Below are positions 25,881-38,525 of a stretch of 47,612 nucleotides of DNA, in pieces. The notes under the pieces were generated by a model that was not told the origin of the DNA, did no database searches, and saw only the letters and a program-made list of their open reading frames with translations. The DNA comes from Faecalicoccus sp. (lineage in GTDB: Bacteria > Bacillota_I > Bacilli_A > Erysipelotrichales > Erysipelotrichaceae). How positions within the stretch are numbered: the first letter of the stretch is position 1; each line of letters opens with the position of its first letter. Location: NCBI GenBank assembly GCA_017941505.1, contig JAGAWH010000129.1, positions 1 to 47,612 on the forward strand, in the 5' to 3' direction. The position numbers and the translations under genes are program-made.

Positions 25881-26253
25881 TTTTCCCCCTCCATTCGAAA
25901 ATCTATTCTACTCTCCATTCTATAAAACACAATTAAAAAACTCAAATCTTTGATTTATCTTCCTACTTTTACCCATTAAAAATCATCGATTTTTCTGTTT
26001 TTTAAGAGATATGTGGAAAAACGCATAATCCTTTTTATTTATAATATATTCTCAATGTAAAACCATAGGGAAAAAATAGAGTTTTCCACATTACTTTTCC
26101 ACATATCCCACAGTTTTCCCCAATGTGGATAACTGAAATCATACCCAATCGTGGAAAAGTTTTCCACTTTTCCACATAAAATGCTTTTTTCATTTTGTTT
26201 TTCCACATTCTACAGGTTTGTTGTATAATGTTTTTTACCGTAGGAGGTAGGGT
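25881..26253. other. oriC part 1: DnaA-box cluster upstream of dnaA
   Basis: Non-coding and AT-rich. Boxes close to TTATNCACA: TGTGGAAAA 26012, TTTTCCACA 26082 and 26095, TATCCCACA 26104, perfect TGTGGATAA 26124-26132, CGTGGAAAA 26150, TTTTCCACT 26160, TTTTCCACA 26168 and 26199-26207. Nine boxes in about 200 bases, most with the TTTTCCACA variant. A stretch at 26031-26052 is almost pure A/T. The first 130 bases hold only the leader of the Fem gene and a small AAAAATC/GATTTTT repeat. Confidence 0.93.
26224..26229 (+). promoter_or_regulatory. dnaA -10 box, probably autoregulated
   Basis: TATAAT at 26224-26229 with no good -35; the DnaA box 26199-26207 covers the -35 position, so DnaA binding should repress dnaA. 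TAGGAGG precedes the start codon. Confidence 0.65.
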
Positions 26254-27618
26254 ATGGCTTCCGTTTCATTAGATTCCACATGGGAAGAAACATTAAAAAA
26301 GATAGAGGAATCCGGATATTTTTCCGAAGATACCTTTCATACATGGATTGAAAAAACCAATTTATTCCGTATTACAGACAATACCGCATTGATTACTTAC
26401 CGCTCTATTGTGACCCGGAATATTTTAAGTAAGCCGGATGCGACCGCTGTCATTCGAGATACGCTTGGCGAAGTATTGGGAAGTGATATCGAGATCGAAT
26501 TAATCGAATATAAAAGGGCTTTAACAATGCTTCCGGAGATGGATCTGGACAATCGTACACAAAACCTGGTCCGGACAGAATTCAATCCGGAATATACCTT
26601 TGAAAACTTTGTACAGGGACATTCCAATGCCGAAGCATACGCAGCCTGCATGGCCTGCTGTAATCAGCCGGGCAGTGTATTCAATCCACTTTTAATTTAT
26701 GGAAATTCCGGTTTAGGTAAAACGCATTTATTACATGCGATCGGAAATTATTTAAAAAAAGAAAAACCGGAGGCCCGCGTTTTCTATACATACAGCGGTG
26801 ATCTGGTAACAATTCTGCTCGATGCGATGAAGACCAAAAATATTCATGGCAATACAGTAGATAAAGTCAAATCACAGTTAATTTCCTATGATTATTTCTT
26901 AATTGATGATATTCAAAATTTGCAGCAATCTTCATCCCAGGAGGTTTTCTTCACAGTATATAATGCACTTCTTGCCAAAAATGCACAGATTGTGATTACC
27001 AGTGACATCCATCCTAATGAATTAACCGGTCTGCAATCGCGTTTGATTTCCCGCTTTACCAGCGGTTTATCCGTTAATATTTCAAAACCGGAATTTGAAA
27101 CCAGCAAGGCAATCTTAAAAAAGAAAATTGAAGGCAACGAAGAAACCTTGAATATCAGTGAAGATGTACTCGATTATCTTGCCAATAAATTTTCCAATGA
27201 TGTAAGAAATTTAGAGGGAAGTCTTACTAAATTGATTTTTAACGCAACTTTAGAAAATGCAGATGTTATCGATCTTGACTTTGCCCAGCGTATTTTGATG
27301 AAAGAACCGGTGGTTACTACACCATCACAGTTAAACATCAAAAAAATAAAGAAAGTCGTCACAAGAATGTATGGCTTCTCTTATAAAGATATAGAAGGAA
27401 AGGCCCGCCAGAAGCGGCTTGCCAATGCTCGTCATATTATCGTATATCTTTCAAGAGAAATGCTGCATAAACCATATGTAGCCATTGGACAGGAATTAGG
27501 AAATAGAGATCACACAACCATTTCCAGTTCTTATGAAAGAGCCTGCCAATTGATTGATAACGATAAAGAGTTTAAAATGGCAGTCGAAAAGGTTAAGCAG
27601 CTTTTGGAAAAGGAATAG
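26254..27618 (+). CDS. dnaA: Chromosomal replication initiator DnaA
   Basis: AAA+ initiator that binds DnaA boxes and opens the origin. 454 aa: N-terminal domain I (1 to about 80), AAA+ domain with Walker A GNSGLGKT (150-157), Walker B FLIDDIQNL, sensor and arginine-finger region (GLQSRLISRFTSGL), and C-terminal domain IV with LGNRDHTTISSSYERA, the DNA-binding signature. Box clusters lie on both sides of the gene. TAGGAGG is followed by the ATG at good spacing. Confidence 0.99.
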   Translation: MASVSLDSTWEETLKKIEESGYFSEDTFHTWIEKTNLFRITDNTALITYRSIVTRNILSKPDATAVIRDTLGEVLGSDIEIELIEYKRALTMLPEMDLDNRTQNLVRTEFNPEYTFENFVQGHSNAEAYAACMACCNQPGSVFNPLLIYGNSGLGKTHLLHAIGNYLKKEKPEARVFYTYSGDLVTILLDAMKTKNIHGNTVDKVKSQLISYDYFLIDDIQNLQQSSSQEVFFTVYNALLAKNAQIVITSDIHPNELTGLQSRLISRFTSGLSVNISKPEFETSKAILKKKIEGNEETLNISEDVLDYLANKFSNDVRNLEGSLTKLIFNATLENADVIDLDFAQRILMKEPVVTTPSQLNIKKIKKVVTRMYGFSYKDIEGKARQKRLANARHIIVYLSREMLHKPYVAIGQELGNRDHTTISSSYERACQLIDNDKEFKMAVEKVKQLLEKE

Positions 27619-27764
27619 TTTTCCCCTCTTTTCCCCATTCGATCCACATTGAAAAATCGGATATATCTGCTTTATATAAAGCTTATTTAGGAAAGTTATC
27701 CACTTTTGAACAGGTTATTATTATTACTATATTTAAAAATATATACATAAGGAGGTAAGCTTGT
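27619..27764. other. oriC part 2: dnaA-dnaN spacer with DnaA box, trio-like repeats and unwinding region
   Basis: Contains CGATCCACA (27650 region) and TTATCCACT (27696-27704), then TTTGAACAGG and TTATTATTATTACTATAT (27715-27732), followed by A/T-only sequence to 27744. Read on the minus strand 3'-5', the repeats are AAT AAT AAT AAT GAT, matching the DnaA-trio rule (3'-[G/A]AT-5') next to a box in Bacillus-type origins. A 14-bp palindrome GCTTTATATAAAGC lies at 27669-27682. GGAGG for dnaN is at the end. Confidence 0.8.
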
Positions 27765-28883
27765 ATGCATTTCAGTATCAATCGAAAATATTTTTACGAT
27801 AAATTAAGTATTGTTTCCAGAGCTATCAGCGTATTTTCACCACTTCCTGCTCTATCCGGTATCTGTATCGATGTTCAGTCAGACCGCATTATTTTAACAG
27901 GAAGCGATTCTAATATTTCAATCCGTTCTACCATTGTAGCCGGAGAATTAAATCAGCTTATGATTGAAGATACCGGTTCTATTATTATTGAATCTAAATA
28001 TTTATTAGAAATCGTTCGTAAGATGGACTGTATGATTGTCGATGTTGATTTGATTGATAATTATCTGGTTCGTTTATCCAGCGATAACGGTTTATTTAAT
28101 TTAAATGGTATTGAAGCTGATGAATATCCAAATGTTGATTTTTCACAGCCTTCTATCAATTTCAGAATTAAAAATGATGTATTACGTAAAATTGTTTCAC
28201 AGACATCCTTTGCCTGCAGCGATAAAGATCAAAGACCGGTATTAACCGGTGTGAATTTTAAATCCTTTGACAATATCTTACACTGTTCCGCTACGGATTC
28301 TTACCGTTTGGCAAGAAAGCTTGTTTATTTTGATCAGCTTCCGGAATTCAATATCACCATCCCGGCTAAATCTTTAACAGAGGTTGTCCGTTCTGTAAGT
28401 GAAGAGGAAGAAATTGATATTTACGCAAGCACGAAAAAAATCCAGTTTGTGTTTGACAACACGATTATTCAATCTCGCTTGATTGACGGAACTTTCCCGG
28501 ATGTTGACCGCATTATTCCGACAAGCTCGGTAGCGGATATGACCATCAGTGCTTCGGAATTAGCCGGAGTTATTGATCGAACGAATTTTATCCGTAATGA
28601 AAAACAGCACCTGGTAAAATTGGAATTCTCTGAGAAAATCTGCCGCATCAAAACCAGTTCCAGTGAAATCGGTAATTCCAACGAGGTACTGGTAGATTAT
28701 GAGTATAAAGGCGAAGATATGACGATGTCATGTAACGGAACATTCATGTTGGATGCGATTCGAGCATTATCCAGCGAACAGGTTAGGCTTCAATTCTCCG
28801 GATTGATGAAACCAATCCGCATTTCCGATCCAAAGGATGAATCCGTATTAATGATCATCGTGCCGATTCGTAGCTATGATTAA
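27765..28883 (+). CDS. dnaN: DNA polymerase III beta sliding clamp
   Basis: 372 aa processivity clamp made of three similar domains; typical N-terminus MHFSINRKYFYDKLSIVSRAI and C-terminus ending in MIIVPIRSYD (the equivalent of the usual MPMR-like tail in the clamp cleft). Directly downstream of dnaA. AAGGAGG precedes the ATG. Ends at an intrinsic terminator, so it is not co-transcribed with recF here, unlike in Bacillus. Confidence 0.98.
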   Translation: MHFSINRKYFYDKLSIVSRAISVFSPLPALSGICIDVQSDRIILTGSDSNISIRSTIVAGELNQLMIEDTGSIIIESKYLLEIVRKMDCMIVDVDLIDNYLVRLSSDNGLFNLNGIEADEYPNVDFSQPSINFRIKNDVLRKIVSQTSFACSDKDQRPVLTGVNFKSFDNILHCSATDSYRLARKLVYFDQLPEFNITIPAKSLTEVVRSVSEEEEIDIYASTKKIQFVFDNTIIQSRLIDGTFPDVDRIIPTSSVADMTISASELAGVIDRTNFIRNEKQHLVKLEFSEKICRIKTSSSEIGNSNEVLVDYEYKGEDMTMSCNGTFMLDAIRALSSEQVRLQFSGLMKPIRISDPKDESVLMIIVPIRSYD

Positions 28884-28922
28884 TAATAAATGTATCTAAA
28901 TATTCAATATGTGAATTGTTTC

Positions 28923-28962
28923 AAAAATGTAACAAAGTTTTCTAACTCGGTTACATTTTTTT
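28923..28962 (+). terminator. Intrinsic terminator of dnaN
   Basis: AAAAATGTAAC / GTTACATTTTT (11 bp, 16-nt loop) ending in seven T. Confidence 0.85.
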
Positions 28963-29027
28963 CATTTCTTATTTAACAAGAAGTCTTTTTGTGATAATTT
29001 AATAATCGAAGTAAAGGAGAGATTTAC

Positions 29028-29825
29028 ATGTTAAAAAAATTATTTAAGTGCCTAAGTGCAGCAGCTGTTGTATTATCATTGACAGCATGCGGCAGCTCCT
29101 CTTCATCAACAGAAGAGCCTGCCGAAACAAAGAAAGATACCTTTACGGTAGGATTTGACCAGAATTTCCCACCGTTTGGTTATGTGGATGAAAACGGTGA
29201 ATTTGCCGGTTTTGACATCGAAATGGCAACTGAAGCTGCTAAGCGTATGGGCAAGGAAGTTGTTTTACAACCAATCGATTGGGATGCCAAGGATATGGAA
29301 TTAGAGTCCGGAACAATTGACTGCATCTGGAATGGCTTTACAATCAATGGACGTGAAGACCAATATACATGGTCAAAACCTTATTTCCAAAGCGCTCAGG
29401 TTATTTTGGTACGTAAAGATTCCGGTATCACAACTCTGGCAGATTTGAAAGATAAGACAGTGGATGTACAGAAAGAATCTTCTGCACTTACTGCTCTGGA
29501 AGATGAAGGTGAATTAATTAAGACATTTAAGGAACTGATTCAGGTTGGCGAATATAATACAGCTATCATGGATCTGGAATCCGGTGCTGTTGATGCGGTT
29601 GCGGTAGACTACTCTGTCGCATTGGATCAGATTAAAAATAAAGAAGATTTGATGATTCTTGAAGAGTTTATCTCTGATGAACAATATGGTGTAGGCTTCA
29701 AAAAAGGAAATACGGAATTACGTGATGAAGTTCAGAAAGTTCTGGATGAAATGATCGAAGACGGATTCTACGAAGAAACATATAAGAAGTATTTTGAAGG
29801 CGAACCAAATATTCCTGAAGCATAA
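29028..29825 (+). CDS. Polar amino-acid ABC transporter, substrate-binding lipoprotein
   Basis: 265 aa. Signal peptide with lipobox LTAC (lipid Cys21), Ser-rich linker, then an SBP family 3 domain: FTVGFDQNFPPFGYVDENGEFAGFDIEMA, ESGTIDCIWNGFTINGREDQYTWSKPY, YNTAIMDLESGAVDAVAVDY. Anchored on the outer membrane face, it delivers an amino acid to the permease encoded next. The ligand (polar amino acid or cystine) cannot be read from sequence. GGAGAG precedes the ATG. It has its own terminator, so the binding protein can be made in excess over the permease. Confidence 0.94.
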   Translation: MLKKLFKCLSAAAVVLSLTACGSSSSSTEEPAETKKDTFTVGFDQNFPPFGYVDENGEFAGFDIEMATEAAKRMGKEVVLQPIDWDAKDMELESGTIDCIWNGFTINGREDQYTWSKPYFQSAQVILVRKDSGITTLADLKDKTVDVQKESSALTALEDEGELIKTFKELIQVGEYNTAIMDLESGAVDAVAVDYSVALDQIKNKEDLMILEEFISDEQYGVGFKKGNTELRDEVQKVLDEMIEDGFYEETYKKYFEGEPNIPEA

Positions 29826-29848
29826 TATAAAATAATATTTGAATCGAT

Positions 29849-29880
29849 AAGAAACAGAGTTGAGCCTCTGTTTCTTTTTT
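29849..29880 (+). terminator. Terminator between binding-protein and permease genes
   Basis: AAGAAACAGAG / CTCTGTTTCTT (11 bp, 6-nt loop) followed by T-rich sequence. Confidence 0.88.
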
Positions 29881-29939
29881 ATATATCGTATTATTGAAAG
29901 GGATATCATTTCTGTTGTGTAAATCATCATTTTTTATTT

Positions 29940-29945
29940 TATAAT
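29940..29945 (+). promoter_or_regulatory. -10 box of the permease-ATPase unit
   Basis: TATAAT; the nearest -35-like hexamer TTGTGT (29915-29920) gives a 19-bp spacer, which is long. The predicted leader is about 100 nt; I see no known riboswitch in it. Confidence 0.45.
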
Positions 29946-30052
29946 GCATCGAATTGTGGTAATTTAATCGTATAGCGTAAAAAACGGTATGAAACGAAAG
30001 AGAAAAAAGAAACAGTAGTTTTATTTTTTTCAATCGGTTAGGAGGAGACGAA

Positions 30053-30703
30053 ATGGATATTTCTACAATTATTTCCCAGCTTGGGAAAGGTATGCTTACA
30101 ACCGTTGGTATTTTTTCATTGACGCTGATCTTTGCCTTGCCTCTGGGAATGTTGATTGCCTTTGGTAGAATGTCAAAAAATACAATTATTCAAAATATTT
30201 TTAAGATATACATTTCTATCATGCGCGGAACACCTTTGATGCTTCAGCTGCTGGTCATCTATTTCGGACCGTACTATCTGTTCAAAATACCGATTTCATC
30301 CGGATATCGCGGTATAGCTGTTATCATTGGATTCGCATTGAACTATGCAGCTTACTTTGCGGAAATTTATCGCGGCGGTATTGAATCCATGCCAAGAGGA
30401 CAATACGAAGCCAGTGAAGTATTGGGCTATTCCAAGAGCCAGACATTTTTCATTATTATCCTGCCGCAGGTGATCAAACGCATTTTACCGGCACTTACCA
30501 ATGAAGTAATTACGCTGGTTAAAGATACTTCTCTTGCCTTCTCCATTGCGTATACGGAAATGTTTACACAGGCAAAAGCCCTGGCTGCTGCCCAAAAGAG
30601 CATGGTTCCGTTTATGGTAGCTGCTGTCTTCTATTATGTATTTAACTTTATCGTTGCCTTTATCATGGAACGCATCGAAAATAGATTGAAATACTACGAC
30701 TAG
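30053..30703 (+). CDS. Polar amino-acid ABC transporter, permease
   Basis: 216 aa His/Glu/Gln/Arg/opine-type permease with about five membrane segments. The EAA loop that docks on the ATPase is EASEVLGYSKSQTFFIIILP, and MRGTPLMLQLLVIYFG is the family-typical early motif. AGGAGG precedes the ATG. Sixteen-base gap to the ATPase gene. Confidence 0.95.
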   Translation: MDISTIISQLGKGMLTTVGIFSLTLIFALPLGMLIAFGRMSKNTIIQNIFKIYISIMRGTPLMLQLLVIYFGPYYLFKIPISSGYRGIAVIIGFALNYAAYFAEIYRGGIESMPRGQYEASEVLGYSKSQTFFIIILPQVIKRILPALTNEVITLVKDTSLAFSIAYTEMFTQAKALAAAQKSMVPFMVAAVFYYVFNFIVAFIMERIENRLKYYD

Positions 30704-30718
30704 AAAGGAGCTGGAAGC

Positions 30719-31477
30719 ATGTCAGTATTGGAAATGAAAGATATTCAGAAAAGCTTCGGCTCTCTGGAAGTATTAAAATCCATCAATTTAACGGTAAATC
30801 AAGGTGATGTTGTATCGATTATCGGACCTTCCGGTTCCGGTAAATCAACATTACTTAGATGTGCTGTATTTTTAGAAACGATTGATTCCGGAGAAATTGA
30901 TTATTCCGGAAAAAAGATTGTGACATCTCCAAACGGAACAGCTGTATATGGAGATAAAAATGTAATTAAAGAAGCAAGAGAACAATTTGGTTTGATTTTC
31001 CAAAACTTTAATTTATTTCCGCATTTCAATGTTATGAAAAATATTACGGATGCTCCGATTCGTATCCAAAAACGCAATAAAGAAGAAGTCTATGCGGAAG
31101 CTAGAGTTCTCTTAAAGAAAATGGGATTGGAAGACAGGGAAGATTACTATCCATGTCAATTATCCGGTGGACAGCAGCAGCGTGTGTCGATTGCCCGTGC
31201 TTTAGCTTTAAAACCGAAAATTCTTTTCTTTGATGAACCAACCAGCGCTCTCGATCCGGAGCTGACTTTAGAAATTTTAAAGGTTATCCGTGAATTAGCT
31301 GCCGAACATATGACGATGGTTATCGTTACCCACGAGATGTACTTTGCACGTGATGTATCCGATCGCATCATCTTCATGGATAAAGGATTCGTGGTTGAAG
31401 ATACAACACCGGAAGCTTTGTTCCAGTCGACAAATCCACGTACAAAAGAGTTCCTCGGACAGTATCATATGTTGTGA
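30719..31477 (+). CDS. Polar amino-acid ABC transporter, ATP-binding protein
   Basis: 252 aa GlnQ-type ATPase: Walker A GPSGSGKST (36-44), Q-loop NFNLFPHFNVM, signature LSGGQQQR, Walker B ILFFDEPTSALDPE, H-loop VTHEM. It completes the importer formed with the two preceding genes. AAAGGAG precedes the ATG. Confidence 0.96.
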   Translation: MSVLEMKDIQKSFGSLEVLKSINLTVNQGDVVSIIGPSGSGKSTLLRCAVFLETIDSGEIDYSGKKIVTSPNGTAVYGDKNVIKEAREQFGLIFQNFNLFPHFNVMKNITDAPIRIQKRNKEEVYAEARVLLKKMGLEDREDYYPCQLSGGQQQRVSIARALALKPKILFFDEPTSALDPELTLEILKVIRELAAEHMTMVIVTHEMYFARDVSDRIIFMDKGFVVEDTTPEALFQSTNPRTKEFLGQYHML

Positions 31478-31553
31478 TAAAAAAACAAAAATAACGGCCA
31501 AAATTGAAAAGGAATCACAAAAAAGTTATCCTAAGTCAAAAAAATCCCAAAAT

Positions 31554-31578
31554 GCCCCTTTTAGGGGCTTTTATTTTT
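31554..31578 (+). terminator. Intrinsic terminator of the amino-acid importer unit
   Basis: GCCCC / GGGGC (5 bp, 5-nt loop TTTTA) and a T-rich tail. Confidence 0.8.
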
Positions 31579-31614
31579 GAATTTTGTGATATCGGCGATA
31601 GCTGATTTTATCAA

Positions 31615-31644
31615 TTGGTAAAAACCCTTTAAATATGATATAAT
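31615..31644 (+). promoter_or_regulatory. Promoter of yaaA-recF-gyrB-gyrA
   Basis: TTGGTA (31615-31620), 18-bp spacer, TATAAT (31639-31644) with extended-10 TGA just before it. Confidence 0.65.
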
Positions 31645-31669
31645 AATTAAGTGAAAGAAGTGGTTATTT

Positions 31670-31869
31670 ATGGAATTTTCTTTACATGGTGAATATATCA
31701 CATTGCAGCAATTGTTGAAGGCCTGCGATGTTGTATCCTCCGGAGGAGAGGCAAAAATATTTCTGGAAGAAACCGATATTTATGTGAACGGTGAACCGGA
31801 AAATCGAAGAGGTAAGAAAATTCGTAAAGGTGACATTGTTTCTTTTAATGAGATCAGGATAGAGGTCAA

Positions 31870-31873
<4 letters not shown>
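31670..31873 (+). CDS. yaaA: S4-domain protein YaaA (RlbA)
   Basis: 67 aa single S4 RNA-binding domain: LHGEYITLQQLLKACDVVSSGGEAK, then EETDIYVNGEPENRRGKKI and RKGDIV. Always found upstream of recF in Firmicutes; Bacillus YaaA/RlbA is linked to 50S assembly. No strong Shine-Dalgarno directly before the ATG (only GAAAGAAG farther upstream). Its stop overlaps the recF start as ATGA. Confidence 0.93.
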
Positions 31874-34928
<3,055 letters not shown>

Positions 34929-34941
34929 GAGGAACGATTCG

Positions 34942-37437
34942 ATGTCAGATGAAAATAAAGAAAAATATGATCAGGTAGAAGAAGTCGAGATATCCAAAGA
35001 AGTCCGTGAAGCTTTTCTGGACTATTCCATGTCTGTAATTGTACAGCGTGCTCTGCCGGATGTTCGTGATGGAATGAAGCCGGTACACCGTCGTATTTTA
35101 CATGCGATGAATTCACTGGGAATGACATCCAATATTGCGCATAAGAAAAGTGCGCGTATTGTCGGTGAAGTTATTGGTAAATATCACCCGCATGGTGATG
35201 TTGCCGTATATGATGCCATGGTTCGTATGGCGCAGGATTTCTCTTATCGTTATCCACTTGTCGATGGACATGGTAACTTTGGATCTCTGGATGGAGATGG
35301 TGCTGCTGCGATGCGTTATACCGAGGCCCGCATGTCCAAAATTGCGATGGAGATGATGCGGGATATCAATAAGGAAACTGTTGATTTTCAGGAAAACTAC
35401 GATGGTGAGGAAACCGAACCGGTTGTACTTCCAAGCCGTATTCCTAACTTATTGATCAATGGTTCGGTTGGTATTGCGGTTGGTATGGCAACCAATATTC
35501 CACCGCATAACTTGTCGGAAACCATTAAGGCAATTGAAGCAGTAATGGATGATCCGGATATTACGGTACCGGAATTGATGGAATTTATTAAAGGTCCTGA
35601 TTTCCCTACCGGTGGTATTATTATGGGTCGTAAAGGCATCCGCCAGGCATATGAAACCGGCCGCGGTTCCATTATGATCCGTTCAAAATACCGCATTGAA
35701 GATGCCGGTGCCGGAAAGAAAAGAGTTATCTTCTATGAAATTCCATATGCGGTCAATAAAGCCAATCTGATTAAAAAGATGGCGGATTTGATTAAGGAAA
35801 AAGAAATCCAGGGTGTTACATACCTCAATGATGAGAGTAACCGTGAAGGTATTCGCATTGTCATGGAATTAAAGAAAGATGCCCAGGAAGAAGTCATCAT
35901 CAATCAATTGTTCCGTATGACTCCGCTTCAATCCAGCTTTGGCATTAACATGTTAGCGCTGGAAAACGGAAGACCGAAACAGCTTCCTTTAAAACAGATT
36001 ATTTTTGATTATCTCGATCATCAATTTAATGTAGTAAGAAGAAAGACTGCATTTGATTTACAGAAGGCAAAAGACCGTGCCCATATCTTAGAGGGTTTGC
36101 GTATTGCGATTGATCATATCGATGAAGTGATTCGTGTAATCCGTCAATCCAGAAATGATGAAGCGAATTTGACTAAAGAATTATGCGAAAAATTTGGATT
36201 AACGGAAATTCAAGCAAAGGCCATTCTTGCGATGCAGTTAAGACGTTTGTCCGGATTGGAACGCGATAAGATTGAAAATGAATATAATCAATTATTAATC
36301 ACAATTGCGGATTTAGAAGATATTCTGGCCAATGAATCCAGAGTATATCAAATTATTCGTGATGACCTGGATGAAATTGATAAGAAATACGGAGACGAAA
36401 GAAGAACTGAGATTTCGGATATTGCCGTAGATATGGAAGATGAAGATTTAATTCCGGTAGAAGATGTCATCATTATGTTGACAGAATCCGGATATATTAA
36501 GCGTCAGCCGGTTGATACCTATAAAGCACAGAACCGCGGTGGTAGAGGTATTCGTTCTCTGACTCTTAATGAAGAAGATTCCATTGATACGATGATTTCC
36601 ATGTCAACACATGATCATTTATTGTTGTTTACGGATAAAGGTCGTGTATATCGATTAAAGGGATACAATATTCCGAGTGCATCCCGCACATCGAAGGGTC
36701 TGCCGATTATTAATATTCTTCCATTAGCAGATAACGAAAGAGTATGTATCCTGCAGCCAATGCCAAGAGATAATAAATTCGGAGATTTAGAATTTAAGAA
36801 TTTATTATTCGTAACTAAAAAAGGAATTACGAAAAGAACACGTTTATCGGAATTCGATAATATCAACCGAAACGGTAAAATTGCGATCACCTTACGTGAA
36901 GATGACAGCCTTGCCTTTGTGAAGGCAACAACCGGAGATGATGAAATTATTATTGCCGGTTCGAACGGAAAAGCTGTCCGTTTCCACGAAGATCAGATTC
37001 GTCCGACAGGACGCAGTTCCAGCGGTGTTTTAGGATTTAACTGCGATGGATCTGAAGTAGTCGGTGTTGCCATGTCCAAAGAAGGCGATACGATCTTATC
37101 GGTTGCCGAAAACGGATATGGTAAGCGAAGCTATTTTGAGGATTACCGCTTAACATCCAGAGGTAAGAAGGGTGTTCGTACCTTAAATGTTACGGACAAG
37201 ACAGGAAAACTGGTAGGAATTCGAGCTGTACATGGCGATGAAGATGTTATGATCGTATCCAGCAATGGTATTATGATTCGTATTTATGTCAGAAATATCG
37301 GTGTATACAGCAGAAATACGCAGGGTATCCGTCTGATTAATCTGACAAATGATGCGAAAGTCACAAAAATGACGCTGGTTTATCATCAGGAAGAAACACC
37401 GGAAGAGGAAACAGAAGAAAAAACAGAATCTGAATAG
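34942..37437 (+). CDS. gyrA: DNA gyrase subunit A
   Basis: 831 aa breakage-reunion subunit. [19 protein letters not shown], catalytic Tyr126 in [11 protein letters not shown], then six blades of a C-terminal beta-pinwheel including the GyrA box QNRGGRGI that separates gyrase from topoisomerase IV. The quinolone-binding region reads HGDVAVYD: residue 87, the equivalent of E. coli Ser83, is Val (codon GTT). The acidic tail is [20 protein letters not shown] precedes the ATG. Confidence 0.99.
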   Translation: MSDENKEKYDQVEEVEISKEVREAFLDYSMSVIVQRALPDVRDGMKPVHRRILHAMNSLGMTSNIAHKKSARIVGEVIGKYHPHGDVAVYDAMVRMAQDFSYRYPLVDGHGNFGSLDGDGAAAMRYTEARMSKIAMEMMRDINKETVDFQENYDGEETEPVVLPSRIPNLLINGSVGIAVGMATNIPPHNLSETIKAIEAVMDDPDITVPELMEFIKGPDFPTGGIIMGRKGIRQAYETGRGSIMIRSKYRIEDAGAGKKRVIFYEIPYAVNKANLIKKMADLIKEKEIQGVTYLNDESNREGIRIVMELKKDAQEEVIINQLFRMTPLQSSFGINMLALENGRPKQLPLKQIIFDYLDHQFNVVRRKTAFDLQKAKDRAHILEGLRIAIDHIDEVIRVIRQSRNDEANLTKELCEKFGLTEIQAKAILAMQLRRLSGLERDKIENEYNQLLITIADLEDILANESRVYQIIRDDLDEIDKKYGDERRTEISDIAVDMEDEDLIPVEDVIIMLTESGYIKRQPVDTYKAQNRGGRGIRSLTLNEEDSIDTMISMSTHDHLLLFTDKGRVYRLKGYNIPSASRTSKGLPIINILPLADNERVCILQPMPRDNKFGDLEFKNLLFVTKKGITKRTRLSEFDNINRNGKIAITLREDDSLAFVKATTGDDEIIIAGSNGKAVRFHEDQIRPTGRSSSGVLGFNCDGSEVVGVAMSKEGDTILSVAENGYGKRSYFEDYRLTSRGKKGVRTLNVTDKTGKLVGIRAVHGDEDVMIVSSNGIMIRIYVRNIGVYSRNTQGIRLINLTNDAKVTKMTLVYHQEETPEEETEEKTESE

Positions 37438-37465
37438 GATATGAAAATCCTATTCTTTTTCTTTT
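37432..37465 (+). terminator. Intrinsic terminator of the gyrA operon
   Basis: GAATAGGAT / ATCCTATTC (9 bp, 6-nt loop), then T-rich sequence. The gyrA stop codon is in the stem. Confidence 0.88.
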
Positions 37466-37500
37466 GTTTAGAGATAATAATAATTTATTAATTTTAACAA

Positions 37501-37523
37501 ATATATAAATTTGATTTATATAT
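37501..37523. repeat. AT-only inverted repeat upstream of the LysR gene
   Basis: ATATATAAAT, TTG, ATTTATATAT: perfect 10-bp arms with a 3-base centre, about 34 bases before the LysR start. It could be an operator for autoregulation (LysR boxes are interrupted AT dyads), but the sequence is low complexity. Confidence 0.45.
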
Positions 37524-37556
37524 ACCGCTTTCGTAAAATAAGAATGGAGGTATAAG

Positions 37557-38477
37557 ATGACACTTCAACAATTATATTACTGCATTGCGATTGCCGAAAG
37601 CGGATCTATGAATAAGGCGGCTGAAAAGCTTTTTATTTCTCAGCCTACCTTAACGACTGCCATCCGTGAATTGGAAAATGAAATAGGAATTCAAATTTTC
37701 TTGCGTACCAGTAAGGGTGTGTATCTAACAAATGAAGGACAGGAATTTTTAATATATGCCAGACAGGTATATCAACAGTATGAATTGTTAAATCAGAAGT
37801 ATACTGTAAAAGGAAATATAAAAAGAAAATTCAGTGTGTCCTGCCAACATTATTCCTTTGCGATAAAAGCATTTGTCGAGATGGTAAAGCAGTACGATAC
37901 CTTAAATTATGAATTTGCGATTCGTGAAACGAAAACGTACGATGTGATTAAAGATGTCGGAACCATGAAAAGTGAAATCGGAATTCTATATTTAAGTGAT
38001 TTCAATGAAAAGTACATCAATAAATTATTAAAGGATAATGAACTGGATTTTACTCCCATCTGTGAATGTGATGCATATGTCTACTTATGGAAAAAACATC
38101 CGCTGGCATCAAAAAAATCCATCACATTAAATGATTTATTCGATTATCCGTGTTTGAGCTTTGATCAAGGTGAACAGGGGTCTCTTTTTCTCGCAGAAGA
38201 AATTTTGAGTGATATAGAATATCCAAGAGTCATTAAGGCAAATGATCGGGCTACGATGTTGAATTTAATGATTGGATTAAATGGATTTACCCTTTGCTCG
38301 GGAATTGTATGTGAAGAATTAAATAATGATGACTGTATGGTTGTTCCTTTTAAAGAGGATGAAAAACATCAAAACAGTACGATGCGAATCGGATACATCA
38401 CAAAGAAAAGAGCACAATTGAGTGAAATTGGAACATTGTATATCAATGAAATATTGAAGTATGTGGAAAATCGATAA
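37557..38477 (+). CDS. LysR-family transcriptional regulator
   Basis: 306 aa. N-terminal winged HTH (MTLQQLYYCIAIAESGSMNKAAEKLFISQPTLTTAI..., about 1-60) and a periplasmic-binding-like co-inducer domain (about 90-300). No metabolic target gene adjoins it: the gyrA operon is upstream and the serS T-box downstream, so its regulon is elsewhere or is itself. GGAGG precedes the ATG. The inducer is unknown. Confidence 0.94.
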   Translation: MTLQQLYYCIAIAESGSMNKAAEKLFISQPTLTTAIRELENEIGIQIFLRTSKGVYLTNEGQEFLIYARQVYQQYELLNQKYTVKGNIKRKFSVSCQHYSFAIKAFVEMVKQYDTLNYEFAIRETKTYDVIKDVGTMKSEIGILYLSDFNEKYINKLLKDNELDFTPICECDAYVYLWKKHPLASKKSITLNDLFDYPCLSFDQGEQGSLFLAEEILSDIEYPRVIKANDRATMLNLMIGLNGFTLCSGIVCEELNNDDCMVVPFKEDEKHQNSTMRIGYITKKRAQLSEIGTLYINEILKYVENR

Positions 38478-38490
38478 GGGCTCTTTTTCA

Positions 38491-38519
38491 TTGCCTAAAC
38501 TGATAAAAAATGATATAAA
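38491..38519 (+). promoter_or_regulatory. serS promoter
   Basis: TTGCCT (38491-38496), 17-bp spacer, TATAAA (38514-38519) with extended-10 TGA. Confidence 0.65.
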
Positions 38520-38525
38520 TTATTT

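Noticed and set aside
25977..25994. Small AAAAATC/GATTTTT palindrome left of the DnaA boxes as a terminator
   Set aside because: Very short A/T stem in A/T-rich DNA with no upstream gene ending there; more likely chance.
31478..31553. Possible small gene between the importer ATPase and its terminator
   Set aside because: No start with RBS and only short, A-rich open frames.
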